NCBI GenBank assembly: GCA_001829315.1
Contig: MIAY01000019.1
Coordinates: 1-64,000, forward strand
Reading direction: 5' to 3'
Source of the DNA: Spirochaetes bacterium GWE1_32_154
Lineage (GTDB): Bacteria; Spirochaetota; GWE2-31-10
Length of the DNA: 64,000 bases
This document shows, piece after piece, positions 26,760 to 34,978 of this stretch. The notes under the pieces were generated by a model. It was not told where the DNA came from. It saw only the letters and a list, made by a program, of their open reading frames with translations, and made no database searches. Position 1 is the stretch's first letter; every line of letters begins with the position of its first letter. A program made the position numbers and the translations under genes.

Positions 26760-28580
26760 CTATTCCCAACCAAAAGTTGCAGGTGGTTTGTTCGTTATAT
26801 CGTAATAAATACAATCAACAAAAGGCAGTGCAGAAATCTGCTTAACCATTTCTTGAACAACATCAATATCAATATGTGAAAATCGTGCAGTCATTACATC
26901 CTCAGAAGTAACAGGCCGTAATACAATTGAACATCTGTTTTCGTTCACTGCAAACGGTAATGAAATTGTTAAATGCTGAAAAATCCGGCTATACCAGAGT
27001 TTTTCTTTTAAAAGTGTTGTGACAATCCAATCAACCTCTCGAATCATATCAAGCCTTTCTTTACGACAAAAAGACCGTATAGGTTTACATTGTGGAACTC
27101 CGCGTAATAAAACAATCGTTCGATTAACCCGTTTACTCGTATTAGTAATATGAGAAGATAATTGTTCAAGAGCATCCCATCCCGGAAAATGAGTGAAAAA
27201 ATCACCGATATCCAATAGTGCGGGGTAGGTGTACGTTCTAAAATCACCTTGAACACCAACCGATTTAACGGGTAAAACACTTAAAGAATATTCTTTTTTA
27301 ATAGAAATACCTGAAACCTCATGAACTGACGCATCAAATTCAACTTTATTATATGACTTTTCATCAAGATTGGTACATAATAAATTAACTGATATTCCCG
27401 GTCCGGGAAATGGATGCCGCATAACAAGTTCATCGGGTAAACCTAATGTTTTACCGATGACCCGCACCTCATCTTTATATAATTCTTTTAATGGTTCAAT
27501 TATCAAACCTTTTGCAATCAAAGCCTGTATGCCTTCAACACGATTATGATGCGTTTTAATAACATTTGAATGTTTTGTCCCGCCTGATTCAATAATATCA
27601 GGATATAATGTCCCTTGAGCTAATAACCATTCATCTTCATTCAATGAAAGTCTTTTAACAACGGTATCACGGATTGTAATAAATGTTTCACCGATTATTG
27701 CACGTTTTTTCTGCGGGTCTGTTTCATCACCTACTGCATTCAAAAAAACATCTTCCGCGTCTTCAACCATAAAATTGGTATAACCTGCATTGTTATATAA
27801 TGCAATTATTTGTTCAGTTTCATTTTTTCGCATAAACCCGTTATTTATATACAAACCCAATACCCGGTCAGTTCCGAGTGCTTTATTTAACAAGGCAAAT
27901 GCAACTGAAGAGTCAACTCCGCCTGATAAAAAAAGTAAAACTTTTTTATTTTTTGAATCTGCTGTAATTTCAGATAGAATGATATCAAGTACCCTGGTAC
28001 TATTCCAATTAACAGGCATAGAGCATATTTGAGCAAAATTAGTAAATAATTGCGAACCGATCAATGTATCATTTACTTCTGCGTGAAATTGTAATGAGAA
28101 TCTTTTTTTTTCTTTATTTTCTAACGCAGCACAACGGCAATGTTCTGTACTGCCGATAATTGAATATCCATTCCCCGGTTTACTAACTTCATCAGAATGA
28201 CTCATCCAAACCTGAGCAGGGAAATCTATACCTTTAAATAATGCTGAATCTTCTATTTTATTCAATTTGGCTAAACCATATTCACCAACGACACATGATT
28301 GGGCTTTTCCACCGGATAAATGGGAAAGTAACTGATGACCATAGCATAAACCAAGAATTGGAACTGTACAATCTAATAACGCGTTATTGAAGTCCGGTGT
28401 TTCCTTTGCATAGACACTTGACGGACCGCCGGAAAAGATAATCCCCCGGACATTGCTGTCAATTGCATCAAGCGATACATCGGGCAGGGCGATTTCTGTA
28501 TAATACCCCAGTTTTCTAAATCGTTTTGCTATTAAATGAGCATATTGCCCGCCGAAATCAAGAACTAATAATTTTTCCAC
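26760..28580 (-). CDS. guaA: GMP synthase (glutamine-hydrolysing), long form
   Basis: The enzyme converts XMP, ATP and glutamine to GMP. The class I glutamine amidotransferase domain has Cys79 in GLCYGHQL and the His166/Glu168 pair in FHAEV, where Ala replaces the common Pro. The ATP pyrophosphatase P-loop is LSGGVDSS at 218-225. It starts at GTG with AGGAG nine bases upstream. At 606 residues it is about 80 longer than E. coli GuaA. The extra length lies in the C-terminal dimerisation region. Two subdomain-like blocks there (LPVKSVGVQGDFRTYTYPAL; later CSIVLRPVTSEDVMTARF) resemble the arrangement of eukaryotic GMP synthase as I remember it. The end, TNKPPATFGWE, is canonical. Confidence 0.95.
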   Translation of the reverse strand: MEKLLVLDFGGQYAHLIAKRFRKLGYYTEIALPDVSLDAIDSNVRGIIFSGGPSSVYAKETPDFNNALLDCTVPILGLCYGHQLLSHLSGGKAQSCVVGEYGLAKLNKIEDSALFKGIDFPAQVWMSHSDEVSKPGNGYSIIGSTEHCRCAALENKEKKRFSLQFHAEVNDTLIGSQLFTNFAQICSMPVNWNSTRVLDIILSEITADSKNKKVLLFLSGGVDSSVAFALLNKALGTDRVLGLYINNGFMRKNETEQIIALYNNAGYTNFMVEDAEDVFLNAVGDETDPQKKRAIIGETFITIRDTVVKRLSLNEDEWLLAQGTLYPDIIESGGTKHSNVIKTHHNRVEGIQALIAKGLIIEPLKELYKDEVRVIGKTLGLPDELVMRHPFPGPGISVNLLCTNLDEKSYNKVEFDASVHEVSGISIKKEYSLSVLPVKSVGVQGDFRTYTYPALLDIGDFFTHFPGWDALEQLSSHITNTSKRVNRTIVLLRGVPQCKPIRSFCRKERLDMIREVDWIVTTLLKEKLWYSRIFQHLTISLPFAVNENRCSIVLRPVTSEDVMTARFSHIDIDVVQEMVKQISALPFVDCIYYDITNKPPATFGWE

Positions 28581-28586
28581 GACTGA

Positions 28587-29399
28587 CTACTCCTCTATGG
28601 TAAGTGCTTTTTCAAAAGGATACTTTTTTAATAATGCTTTTGCTTTATCCCAGAATAAATCAAGTTCTTCCAAGGAAAAATCATTAAAGGACTTCCCCGA
28701 TTGAAGTACCTGCTTTTCAACAAGCCTAAATCGCTCGTAAAATCTTTTATTACATTTTGTTAATGCAACATCACTATTAACATCAAAAAAACGGCCTAAA
28801 TTAACCGTTGAAAATAATAAATCACCAAGTTCATGTTCAATGTTTTCAATATTATCTGATTGTATAGCTTCTTTAATCTCTTCAAGTTCTTCATGTACTT
28901 TATCAAGAACCGGCAGATAATCTTTCCAGTCAAAACCGACCTTTGATGCTTCTTTCTGAAGTTTGTAACTTCGTAATAACGGATGAAAAGTATTGGGTAT
29001 TTTATCAAGAATCGATAAGGCTACTGTTTTTTTGCGTTCTTCATTTTTAACATTTTCCCAGATAATATTGACCTCATCAGCAGTTTCTGCTTTTATTTCA
29101 CCAAAAACATGAGGATGCCTTCTGATAAGTTTTTCTGAGATGTCATTTATTACATCATCTATCGTGAAATTTTTATTTTCTTCAGCTATTTTTGAGTGTA
29201 AAAGGATATGTAAAAGAATATCACCAAGTTCTTCTTTTAAATGATTGTAATCTTTGCTGATTATGGTATCAGCAACTTCGTTGCTTTCTTCAAATAAAAA
29301 CGGCAACAATGAGTCATGGGTTTGTTTGCGATCCCATGGACACCCCTCGGGAGATCGCAGTTTAATAACGATATTTTTTAAGTCTTCAAATGTTTTCAT
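28587..29399 (-). CDS. mazG: Nucleoside triphosphate pyrophosphohydrolase
   Basis: This 270-residue MazG protein hydrolyses (d)NTPs to the monophosphate and PPi, acting as a house-cleaning enzyme. Two MazG domains are visible. The first has LRSPEGCPWDRKQTHDSL, FEESNEVAD (EExxE/D metal motif) and KEELGDILLHILLHS. The second has KVHEELEEIKEA and EHELGDLLFSTVNLGRF. Length and layout match E. coli MazG. It is six bases upstream of guaA. No clear ribosome site precedes the ATG. Confidence 0.93.
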   Translation of the reverse strand: MKTFEDLKNIVIKLRSPEGCPWDRKQTHDSLLPFLFEESNEVADTIISKDYNHLKEELGDILLHILLHSKIAEENKNFTIDDVINDISEKLIRRHPHVFGEIKAETADEVNIIWENVKNEERKKTVALSILDKIPNTFHPLLRSYKLQKEASKVGFDWKDYLPVLDKVHEELEEIKEAIQSDNIENIEHELGDLLFSTVNLGRFFDVNSDVALTKCNKRFYERFRLVEKQVLQSGKSFNDFSLEELDLFWDKAKALLKKYPFEKALTIEE

Positions 29400-29527
29400 T
29401 ATGTGTTACCGTAGTATGGATTTATTGTTACCATAGCATAATTTTTTATTATAATAAAGGGGCTCTTGCAAAATCATGAGTACATTTTTTTTGCTTTCGC
29501 CATACGCAATAAAATTGCGTTAATAGA

Positions 29528-29575
29528 AGCCTCATGCAAAAATTCTAAATTAATAAAGTATTTTTGCATGAGGCT
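29528..29575. repeat. Inverted repeat, 16-bp perfect arms
   Basis: Arms at 29528-29543 and 29560-29575 are exact reverse complements (AGCCTCATGCAAAAAT) around a 16-base A+T-rich loop. It lies between mazG and the tRNA genes. A shorter CGCAAT/ATTGCG hairpin lies just left of it. It is possibly a terminator or a small dispersed element; the function is not clear. Confidence 0.7.
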
Positions 29576-29583
29576 CTAAAGAT

Positions 29584-29613
29584 AAAAAAAGCGATTCCTT
29601 AAAAAGGAATCGC
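29584..29613 (-). terminator. Rho-independent terminator after the tRNA-Val pair
   Basis: On the - strand, a ten-base stem (GCGATTCCTT with AAGGAATCGC) and a short loop are followed by a run of seven T. It lies five bases past the 3' end of the distal tRNA-Val. Confidence 0.85.
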
Positions 29614-29617
29614 TTAC

Positions 29618-29690
29618 TGGGCAGTGCCAGGATCGAACTGACGACATTCTGCTTGTAAGGCAGACGCTCTCCCAACTGAGCTAACCGCCC
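29618..29690 (-). tRNA. tRNA-Val (anticodon TAC), distal copy
   Basis: It folds as a standard tRNA: acceptor GGGCGGT with ACTGCCC, D-loop TAGCTCAGTTGGGAGAGC, anticodon loop CTTACAA giving TAC, and T-loop GTTCGATCC. The discriminator is A and CCA is not encoded. Bases 29619-29690 are identical to 29733-29804. Confidence 0.95.
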
Positions 29691-29731
29691 TAAAATATAA
29701 CACATCAACGGTATTTTATTAAAAATAAAAT

Positions 29732-29804
29732 TGGGCAGTGCCAGGATCGAACTGACGACATTCTGCTTGTAAGGCAGACGCTCTCCCAACTGAGCTAACC
29801 GCCC
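29732..29804 (-). tRNA. tRNA-Val (anticodon TAC), proximal copy
   Basis: Sequence-identical to the other copy and transcribed first. The two genes are separated by 41 bases and share one probable promoter and one terminator. The duplication presumably serves gene dosage. Confidence 0.95.
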
Positions 29805-29817
29805 GTTGACTTGAATA

Positions 29818-29846
29818 GAAATATCATATTACGGAGCGACTGTCAA
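29818..29846 (-). promoter_or_regulatory. Probable promoter of the tRNA-Val pair
   Basis: On the - strand there is a consensus TTGACA (29846-29841), a 17-base spacer, then TATTTC (29823-29818), about 14 bases before the tRNA 5' end. The -35 is perfect and the -10 is weaker. It starts one base after the stop codon of the OmpA-like gene. Confidence 0.5.
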
Positions 29847-29847
29847 C

Positions 29848-31020
29848 TTATTTTTTTAAAATTTTAATTTCAATGTATGGTTCAAGCCCTTTCGAAATAT
29901 CATAGGTAAGGGCAGATGTTGATCTTTTTATTCTATCACCGTTAATCCCTTTATTTATCATATAATTTCTTATAATAGTTGATCGTGAAGCAGCTGTTTG
30001 TATAATAAGCTCATCTGATTTAATATTATCCTCTGCATACCCGGTAATTAATAAAATAATAGATTGTTGCGTTGTTGAATAATCTATTATATCATTAAGC
30101 ATTGATACACCTTTACCTGTAATTGTATTAGCCTTCGTGAAGAAAATATTAGGTATTCTGATTATATCACCAACCTGATAATTTAATAAAGATTTATAGA
30201 ATGCTGATTTTACAATAACCGGTACTTTTTTTGTAGTATTTTCAGTAGTTGTATCAGGTTTTGTTTCTTCAATTATTTCAATTTTTACACTATCATCTGT
30301 CATATCCTGCTGAGGCTTTTCTTTAATTTTCCATATATTTCCGGCCTGCACCCCGATTGCCCAAGAGAAATAAACAGAATCAAATTGTCCTGCAATAGAA
30401 TTATGAGATAAATATTCTAAGCCGGATTCGATATAAAGATTGATATTATTGATATAGGGCATTACAATAAATCGCAAATAACCTGAATACCCCATTTGGA
30501 AAGACATATTGTTGTTATAAAGATAAAAAGAAAGTTTATTCAAAAAATTAATCTTAAAATACTGTAAGGGATTTGTTGTTAACTGTTGAGGTGTTAAAAA
30601 TAAATCAACATTCAATCCAAAACCCAAACGATCTTCAGATAATACTCCTCTTGTATCAAATTCAAATGCTCTTCGATTCCATACAAAATGATTACCGAAT
30701 TTCAAATAGACTGAGACAATTGGTCTGTAGATAATATATGATGATATAAAAACTGCATTTTCAGCACCTTGAGGAAATGATGCAATTGAGCTTGATAGTG
30801 ACCGGTAATAATCATCTGCAGTAATTGAATATCCAATATTATTGAAAAAAAGTGAAAAGTCGGTGGTTGCTGTCAGACCGGTTATACCAAATGAATTACT
30901 AAAATCATAGGTATACGGTAAAACATTAAAACCTCCAAAAAAAATAATTTCCCTATCTAAAGAATTAATAGTTGATAGTATTGAAATATATGATATAACG
31001 ATAATTAAGTGTTTTCTCAT
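29848..31020 (-). CDS. OmpA-family outer-membrane protein
   Basis: This 390-residue protein has an N-terminal signal peptide (hydrophobic residues 5-18). A beta-strand-rich region follows to about 225, with many aromatic strand ends, consistent with a barrel. Then comes a charged linker rich in Thr and Glu (about 230-265) and a C-terminal OmpA-like domain. That domain has IILLITGYAEDN, LIIQTAASRSTIIRNYMINKG and DRIKRSTSAL. OmpA C-terminal domains bind peptidoglycan, so the protein likely links the outer membrane to the wall. It is divergent from the next + gene, with a 61-base gap that would hold both promoters. Confidence 0.72.
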   Translation of the reverse strand: MRKHLIIVISYISILSTINSLDREIIFFGGFNVLPYTYDFSNSFGITGLTATTDFSLFFNNIGYSITADDYYRSLSSSIASFPQGAENAVFISSYIIYRPIVSVYLKFGNHFVWNRRAFEFDTRGVLSEDRLGFGLNVDLFLTPQQLTTNPLQYFKINFLNKLSFYLYNNNMSFQMGYSGYLRFIVMPYINNINLYIESGLEYLSHNSIAGQFDSVYFSWAIGVQAGNIWKIKEKPQQDMTDDSVKIEIIEETKPDTTTENTTKKVPVIVKSAFYKSLLNYQVGDIIRIPNIFFTKANTITGKGVSMLNDIIDYSTTQQSIILLITGYAEDNIKSDELIIQTAASRSTIIRNYMINKGINGDRIKRSTSALTYDISKGLEPYIEIKILKK

Positions 31021-31081
31021 TTTTTCAGATTATAATTTTTAATAAATTATATCAACTAATTAATGGAGTTTCTTATACAAT

Positions 31082-31954
31082 ATGAAAAATAAATTATTAT
31101 ATGCCGGCATATTTTTTATCATCTCTTTATTTCTTGTGAGTGTTTTTTATTATCAATATAAAAAAAATAAACAGACTCAGAAAGAATATCATATTATTGA
31201 TGATAAAGGTAACTTACGATATGATTTAAAATATGGAAATAACAATCAACTTGTTACTAATACATATTATGAAAATAACACTATCAAATCTCAATCTATT
31301 AATGATACCCAAGGGAAAATTATTGAAGAACGATTTTATTCTATTAAAGGGAATCTTATTACTAATTCAAAATACACCTACCGTGATGACGGAAAATTAC
31401 AAAATAAGGAAATATACGATAACAACAATATATTAAAATATAGTACACGATATTTCTATACCGATGAGGGATCTGTATCTAAAACAATTTATGAAAATAA
31501 AGAAGAAAATATCATCACAGAAAATAATATAGATAACAAATCTGTTACTCAAATTATTTATAAAGACAACGTTATAGTTCATACGTATAAAGATGATTTA
31601 AATAATATTAAATTTTATAGATATTCAGATAATGGCGTTTTATCATATTCCTATGAATTTGTAAAAGACTCAAATACAACAAAAGAAACTATTTATAACG
31701 AAAATGGTGGTGTTCAAACTGAAAAGATTTTTTCAAATGCAGGGTTACTGCTTGAAGAAAAACAATATTCAAAAGGGGTCATACTTTACACAAACAAATA
31801 TACCTATAATCAAAATGGACAGCAAAAAGAAAAATTTGAATATAATGACAAAAATTCAATCCAGAAAAGGTTTATTTACGGGTATGACAAACAAGGAAAT
31901 AGAATACGAATTGACATTTATGACGCTGAAGGAAATAAAATCGATTATTATTAA
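31082..31954 (+). CDS. Membrane-anchored or exported protein with YD/MORN-like repeats
   Basis: This 290-residue protein has one N-terminal hydrophobic segment (residues 4-25), either a signal anchor or a signal peptide. The rest is a series of about ten short beta-hairpin repeats of 20-25 residues, each with the pattern Y.DNG.L....Y, for example TYRDDGKLQNKEIYDNNNIL and YNENGGVQTEKIFSNAG. These resemble MORN_2/YwqK-like or YD repeats. There is no enzyme domain. It ends nine bases before a sensor kinase gene, so it may provide a periplasmic input to it. This is inference from position only. Confidence 0.6.
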   Translation: MKNKLLYAGIFFIISLFLVSVFYYQYKKNKQTQKEYHIIDDKGNLRYDLKYGNNNQLVTNTYYENNTIKSQSINDTQGKIIEERFYSIKGNLITNSKYTYRDDGKLQNKEIYDNNNILKYSTRYFYTDEGSVSKTIYENKEENIITENNIDNKSVTQIIYKDNVIVHTYKDDLNNIKFYRYSDNGVLSYSYEFVKDSNTTKETIYNENGGVQTEKIFSNAGLLLEEKQYSKGVILYTNKYTYNQNGQQKEKFEYNDKNSIQKRFIYGYDKQGNRIRIDIYDAEGNKIDYY

Positions 31955-31963
31955 GGATGTATA

Positions 31964-34963
31964 ATGCATAATGGAAAAAACAATAAAATCAGATCAAAAA
32001 TATTACTCATAATATTAATAATAAGTATTATACCGTTAACAGCTATAACCTATTTTTTTTCTGATAATTTCTTAAACTTTCTGAAAGAACAAAGTGAAGA
32101 ACATTATTTAACACTTATGGAACAGGTTTCAATAAATATCAATTATGAATTAGACAGGTATAAAAAGAACCTTGATGAATTATTACTTGATCAATCATTT
32201 CGAAATGTTTTTTATAATGTCCAGTTTTTTTCTGCTATCGAAGAAATTAAATATGATAATGATCTTGGTGATGAAGTCAGAAAAAAATTAATAAGCAATA
32301 TCGATGGTGATATTAATATAATTCAATTTGACAGGAAATCGATTTTAGAAAATGCAACTATTAAATCAACCGGTTATTCATTAGGTCAATATCGGGTTGA
32401 TGTAAATCGACTTATCATTGATCCTCTGTATATTTCATTGTATGAGAACCCTGAAAAAAATATTATTATGGGTTGTTTTAATAAAGATGTTCTGATTGGT
32501 TATGAATCAGATAAAAAATCAGTAATTCTCTATCCGATCAGAGATGATAATCGAAATATTAAAAAAATTATTGTTATAATTTTACAAGGTGATTATTTTA
32601 TTAATCTGTATTCACATTTAACCCGATTAAATTTTGGTACCCTTTTTATAACAGATTTTATTGGTAATGTAATCAGTATCAATCATCCGTCAATTTATGA
32701 TTATTATGAGTATGATAAAAATAAAAAGTCTTACGTTGAAATTGATCTGAAAAAACAAATATCTGATAACAACATGACTCTCGATGATTATAATAATTTA
32801 ATATTAGATCCAATATTATTAAAGTATCCTGAAATATTAGAATTTCTTGTTGATTCAGGTCTTGAAACTCCATTTTTAAAAGGAAGTAAAACAGGTAAAA
32901 AGAATATTATCATAAAACATGGTAATATCAAATATTATACTGTCGGCAGAGTTGATCAGCGTTCTGAAATGAAATATTTATTTATGATACCTTTATATCA
33001 TGTATTAAAACCAGCAACAGATTTTATTCAACTTATTTTTATTCTATCAGGCTCATTATTATTAGCCCTTATCATTTTAATTGCTGTTATCAATCTTTTA
33101 TTTCTATCCCCCTTAGAGAAAGCATATACAGGATTAGAGGAAAAAAATCTTCACTTTATGAACCTTGCGCATGAAATAAAAACGCCCTTAACGTTAATTA
33201 AAAACTATCTTGACCGGTATATCCAAAAAACAGGAATAACTGATGATTTACAGGTTATAAAACAGAATATTTACAAATTAGAAAGAGATATGGTAAATAT
33301 TCTTGATTCGCGAAAATTGGAACTGGGAAAAAATATATATACAATGAATAAAAACTATTCATTTTCAGATATTCTGAAAATGAAAGAAAAATTATATTAT
33401 GAATCTGCTTTAAAAAAGAATATTGAAATGACTTTTAGCATCAAAGATAACCTTATCATTCAAGCTGATCCGCTTGCAATTGACCGTATTATCAACAATC
33501 TTATCGACAATGCGATAAAATACACACCTAATGACGGAAAAATCAAAGTTATTCTTGATGAACAAAAAGATAAAATTGAATTTATAGTTTCAGACACAGG
33601 GGTTGGTATTAGCAAATATAATCAGAAAAAATTATTTCAGCCTTATAGTCAGATTTTTAATCAACTAGGAAGTTCAAAAGGGGTTGGTTTGGGGTTATTC
33701 ATCACTCATTCAATTGTTAAAGAATTAAAAGGGTCTTTATCTGTTAATAGTACTCCTGATAAAGGAACCACGTTTACCGTACGATTTAAACAGGCAAAAA
33801 ATCCGTCTTTGATTGATGAAACAATAACTGAAGATATAACAAAGACATCAATTACAACTGAATCTGTTTTTTCAATTAAACATAAAGAATCAAATATTAT
33901 TTCAGGTCGAAAAAACATTCTGCTTGTTGAAGATAATCCTGATTTACTTTTTTACATAAAAACTGAATTAGAAAATGTTTATAATATTTATATTTCAGAA
34001 AATGGAAACACTGCATTATCTGCATTAAAGGAAATAAAAAAACCTGATTTAATAATTTCAGATGTTATGATGCCCGAAATGGATGGTTTTCAATTTTTAG
34101 CTTATTTAAGTAAAACACCGGAATATAAAGATATTCCTCTCATTTTTTTAAGTGCAGCATCCGATCACGATGCTAAAATAAAAGCATACCATCAGGGAGC
34201 TGTTGATTTTATCAGTAAACCATTCTCAATTGATCTTTTAATAGCACGAATTGACTCTTTAATCAATTTTCAGGTACTAAAAAAAGAATTGTATGAAAAA
34301 GATAAATACGCAACTCTCGGTATGTTATTAGGTGGTATCTCACATGAAATTTTCAATCCTTTACTTGGAATATACGCCCCCCTTGAAAACCTTGAGTTAT
34401 TGATTGAAAAGTTCGATACTATAAACAAAGAGAAAGGTAATAGATTTATCAAGAATATAAATGATAGCGTAATTAGAATAGAAAACATTGTAAAAAGTCT
34501 TAAAATATTGTATTATAACAGGGATCTGGATACAGAACAACTCAATGTAGATGATATTATCAAATCAATTATTGATATTTTTATTAAAAAAGTTAGCGAT
34601 AGAATTAAAATTGATGTATTTATTGATGAAAATTTTAAATTAACCGGAAATCATGGTTCAATGACTCAGATTCTAGTCAATTTGATTTCAAATAGCATCG
34701 ATGCTATATCAGGTAATGGAAACATTACTATTAAGGCAATAACAACAAAAAAAGAAAGTTATCTTACAGTTTCTGATACCGGCAACGGGATTGACGAAGA
34801 AGATTTAGATACTATTTTTAATGCTTTTTTTACTACGAAAGAGGTTGGAAAGGGTACCGGCCTTGGACTTTATATAGTTAAAGATCTTGTGTTACGAATG
34901 GGATGGAAAATTGAAGTTACTTCAAAGAAAAATATTGGCACAACTTTTAAAATAACTTTTTAA
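31964..34963 (+). CDS. Hybrid sensor histidine kinase with two kinase cores flanking a receiver domain
   Basis: This 999-residue protein has membrane helices near 13-32 and 350-378, bracketing a roughly 310-residue extracytoplasmic sensor. The first kinase core has phospho-acceptor His403 in NLAHEIKTPL, an N box near 510 (IIDRIINNLIDNAIKY-like) and DTGVGIS and GVGLGLF nucleotide motifs. A receiver domain has phospho-acceptor Asp700 in ISDVMMPEMDG and Lys in FISKPFS. A second kinase core has His794 in GGISHEIFNPL, ILVNLISNSIDAI, DTGNGID and GTGLGLYIV. Two complete kinase cores in one chain are unusual. The regulator gene follows after 15 bases. Confidence 0.9.
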   Translation: MHNGKNNKIRSKILLIILIISIIPLTAITYFFSDNFLNFLKEQSEEHYLTLMEQVSININYELDRYKKNLDELLLDQSFRNVFYNVQFFSAIEEIKYDNDLGDEVRKKLISNIDGDINIIQFDRKSILENATIKSTGYSLGQYRVDVNRLIIDPLYISLYENPEKNIIMGCFNKDVLIGYESDKKSVILYPIRDDNRNIKKIIVIILQGDYFINLYSHLTRLNFGTLFITDFIGNVISINHPSIYDYYEYDKNKKSYVEIDLKKQISDNNMTLDDYNNLILDPILLKYPEILEFLVDSGLETPFLKGSKTGKKNIIIKHGNIKYYTVGRVDQRSEMKYLFMIPLYHVLKPATDFIQLIFILSGSLLLALIILIAVINLLFLSPLEKAYTGLEEKNLHFMNLAHEIKTPLTLIKNYLDRYIQKTGITDDLQVIKQNIYKLERDMVNILDSRKLELGKNIYTMNKNYSFSDILKMKEKLYYESALKKNIEMTFSIKDNLIIQADPLAIDRIINNLIDNAIKYTPNDGKIKVILDEQKDKIEFIVSDTGVGISKYNQKKLFQPYSQIFNQLGSSKGVGLGLFITHSIVKELKGSLSVNSTPDKGTTFTVRFKQAKNPSLIDETITEDITKTSITTESVFSIKHKESNIISGRKNILLVEDNPDLLFYIKTELENVYNIYISENGNTALSALKEIKKPDLIISDVMMPEMDGFQFLAYLSKTPEYKDIPLIFLSAASDHDAKIKAYHQGAVDFISKPFSIDLLIARIDSLINFQVLKKELYEKDKYATLGMLLGGISHEIFNPLLGIYAPLENLELLIEKFDTINKEKGNRFIKNINDSVIRIENIVKSLKILYYNRDLDTEQLNVDDIIKSIIDIFIKKVSDRIKIDVFIDENFKLTGNHGSMTQILVNLISNSIDAISGNGNITIKAITTKKESYLTVSDTGNGIDEEDLDTIFNAFFTTKEVGKGTGLGLYIVKDLVLRMGWKIEVTSKKNIGTTFKITF

Positions 34964-34978
34964 TTAATAGGATAATGT

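Noticed and set aside
29550-29789. 79-codon open frame on the - strand
   Set aside because: It is the translation of the two identical tRNA-Val genes.
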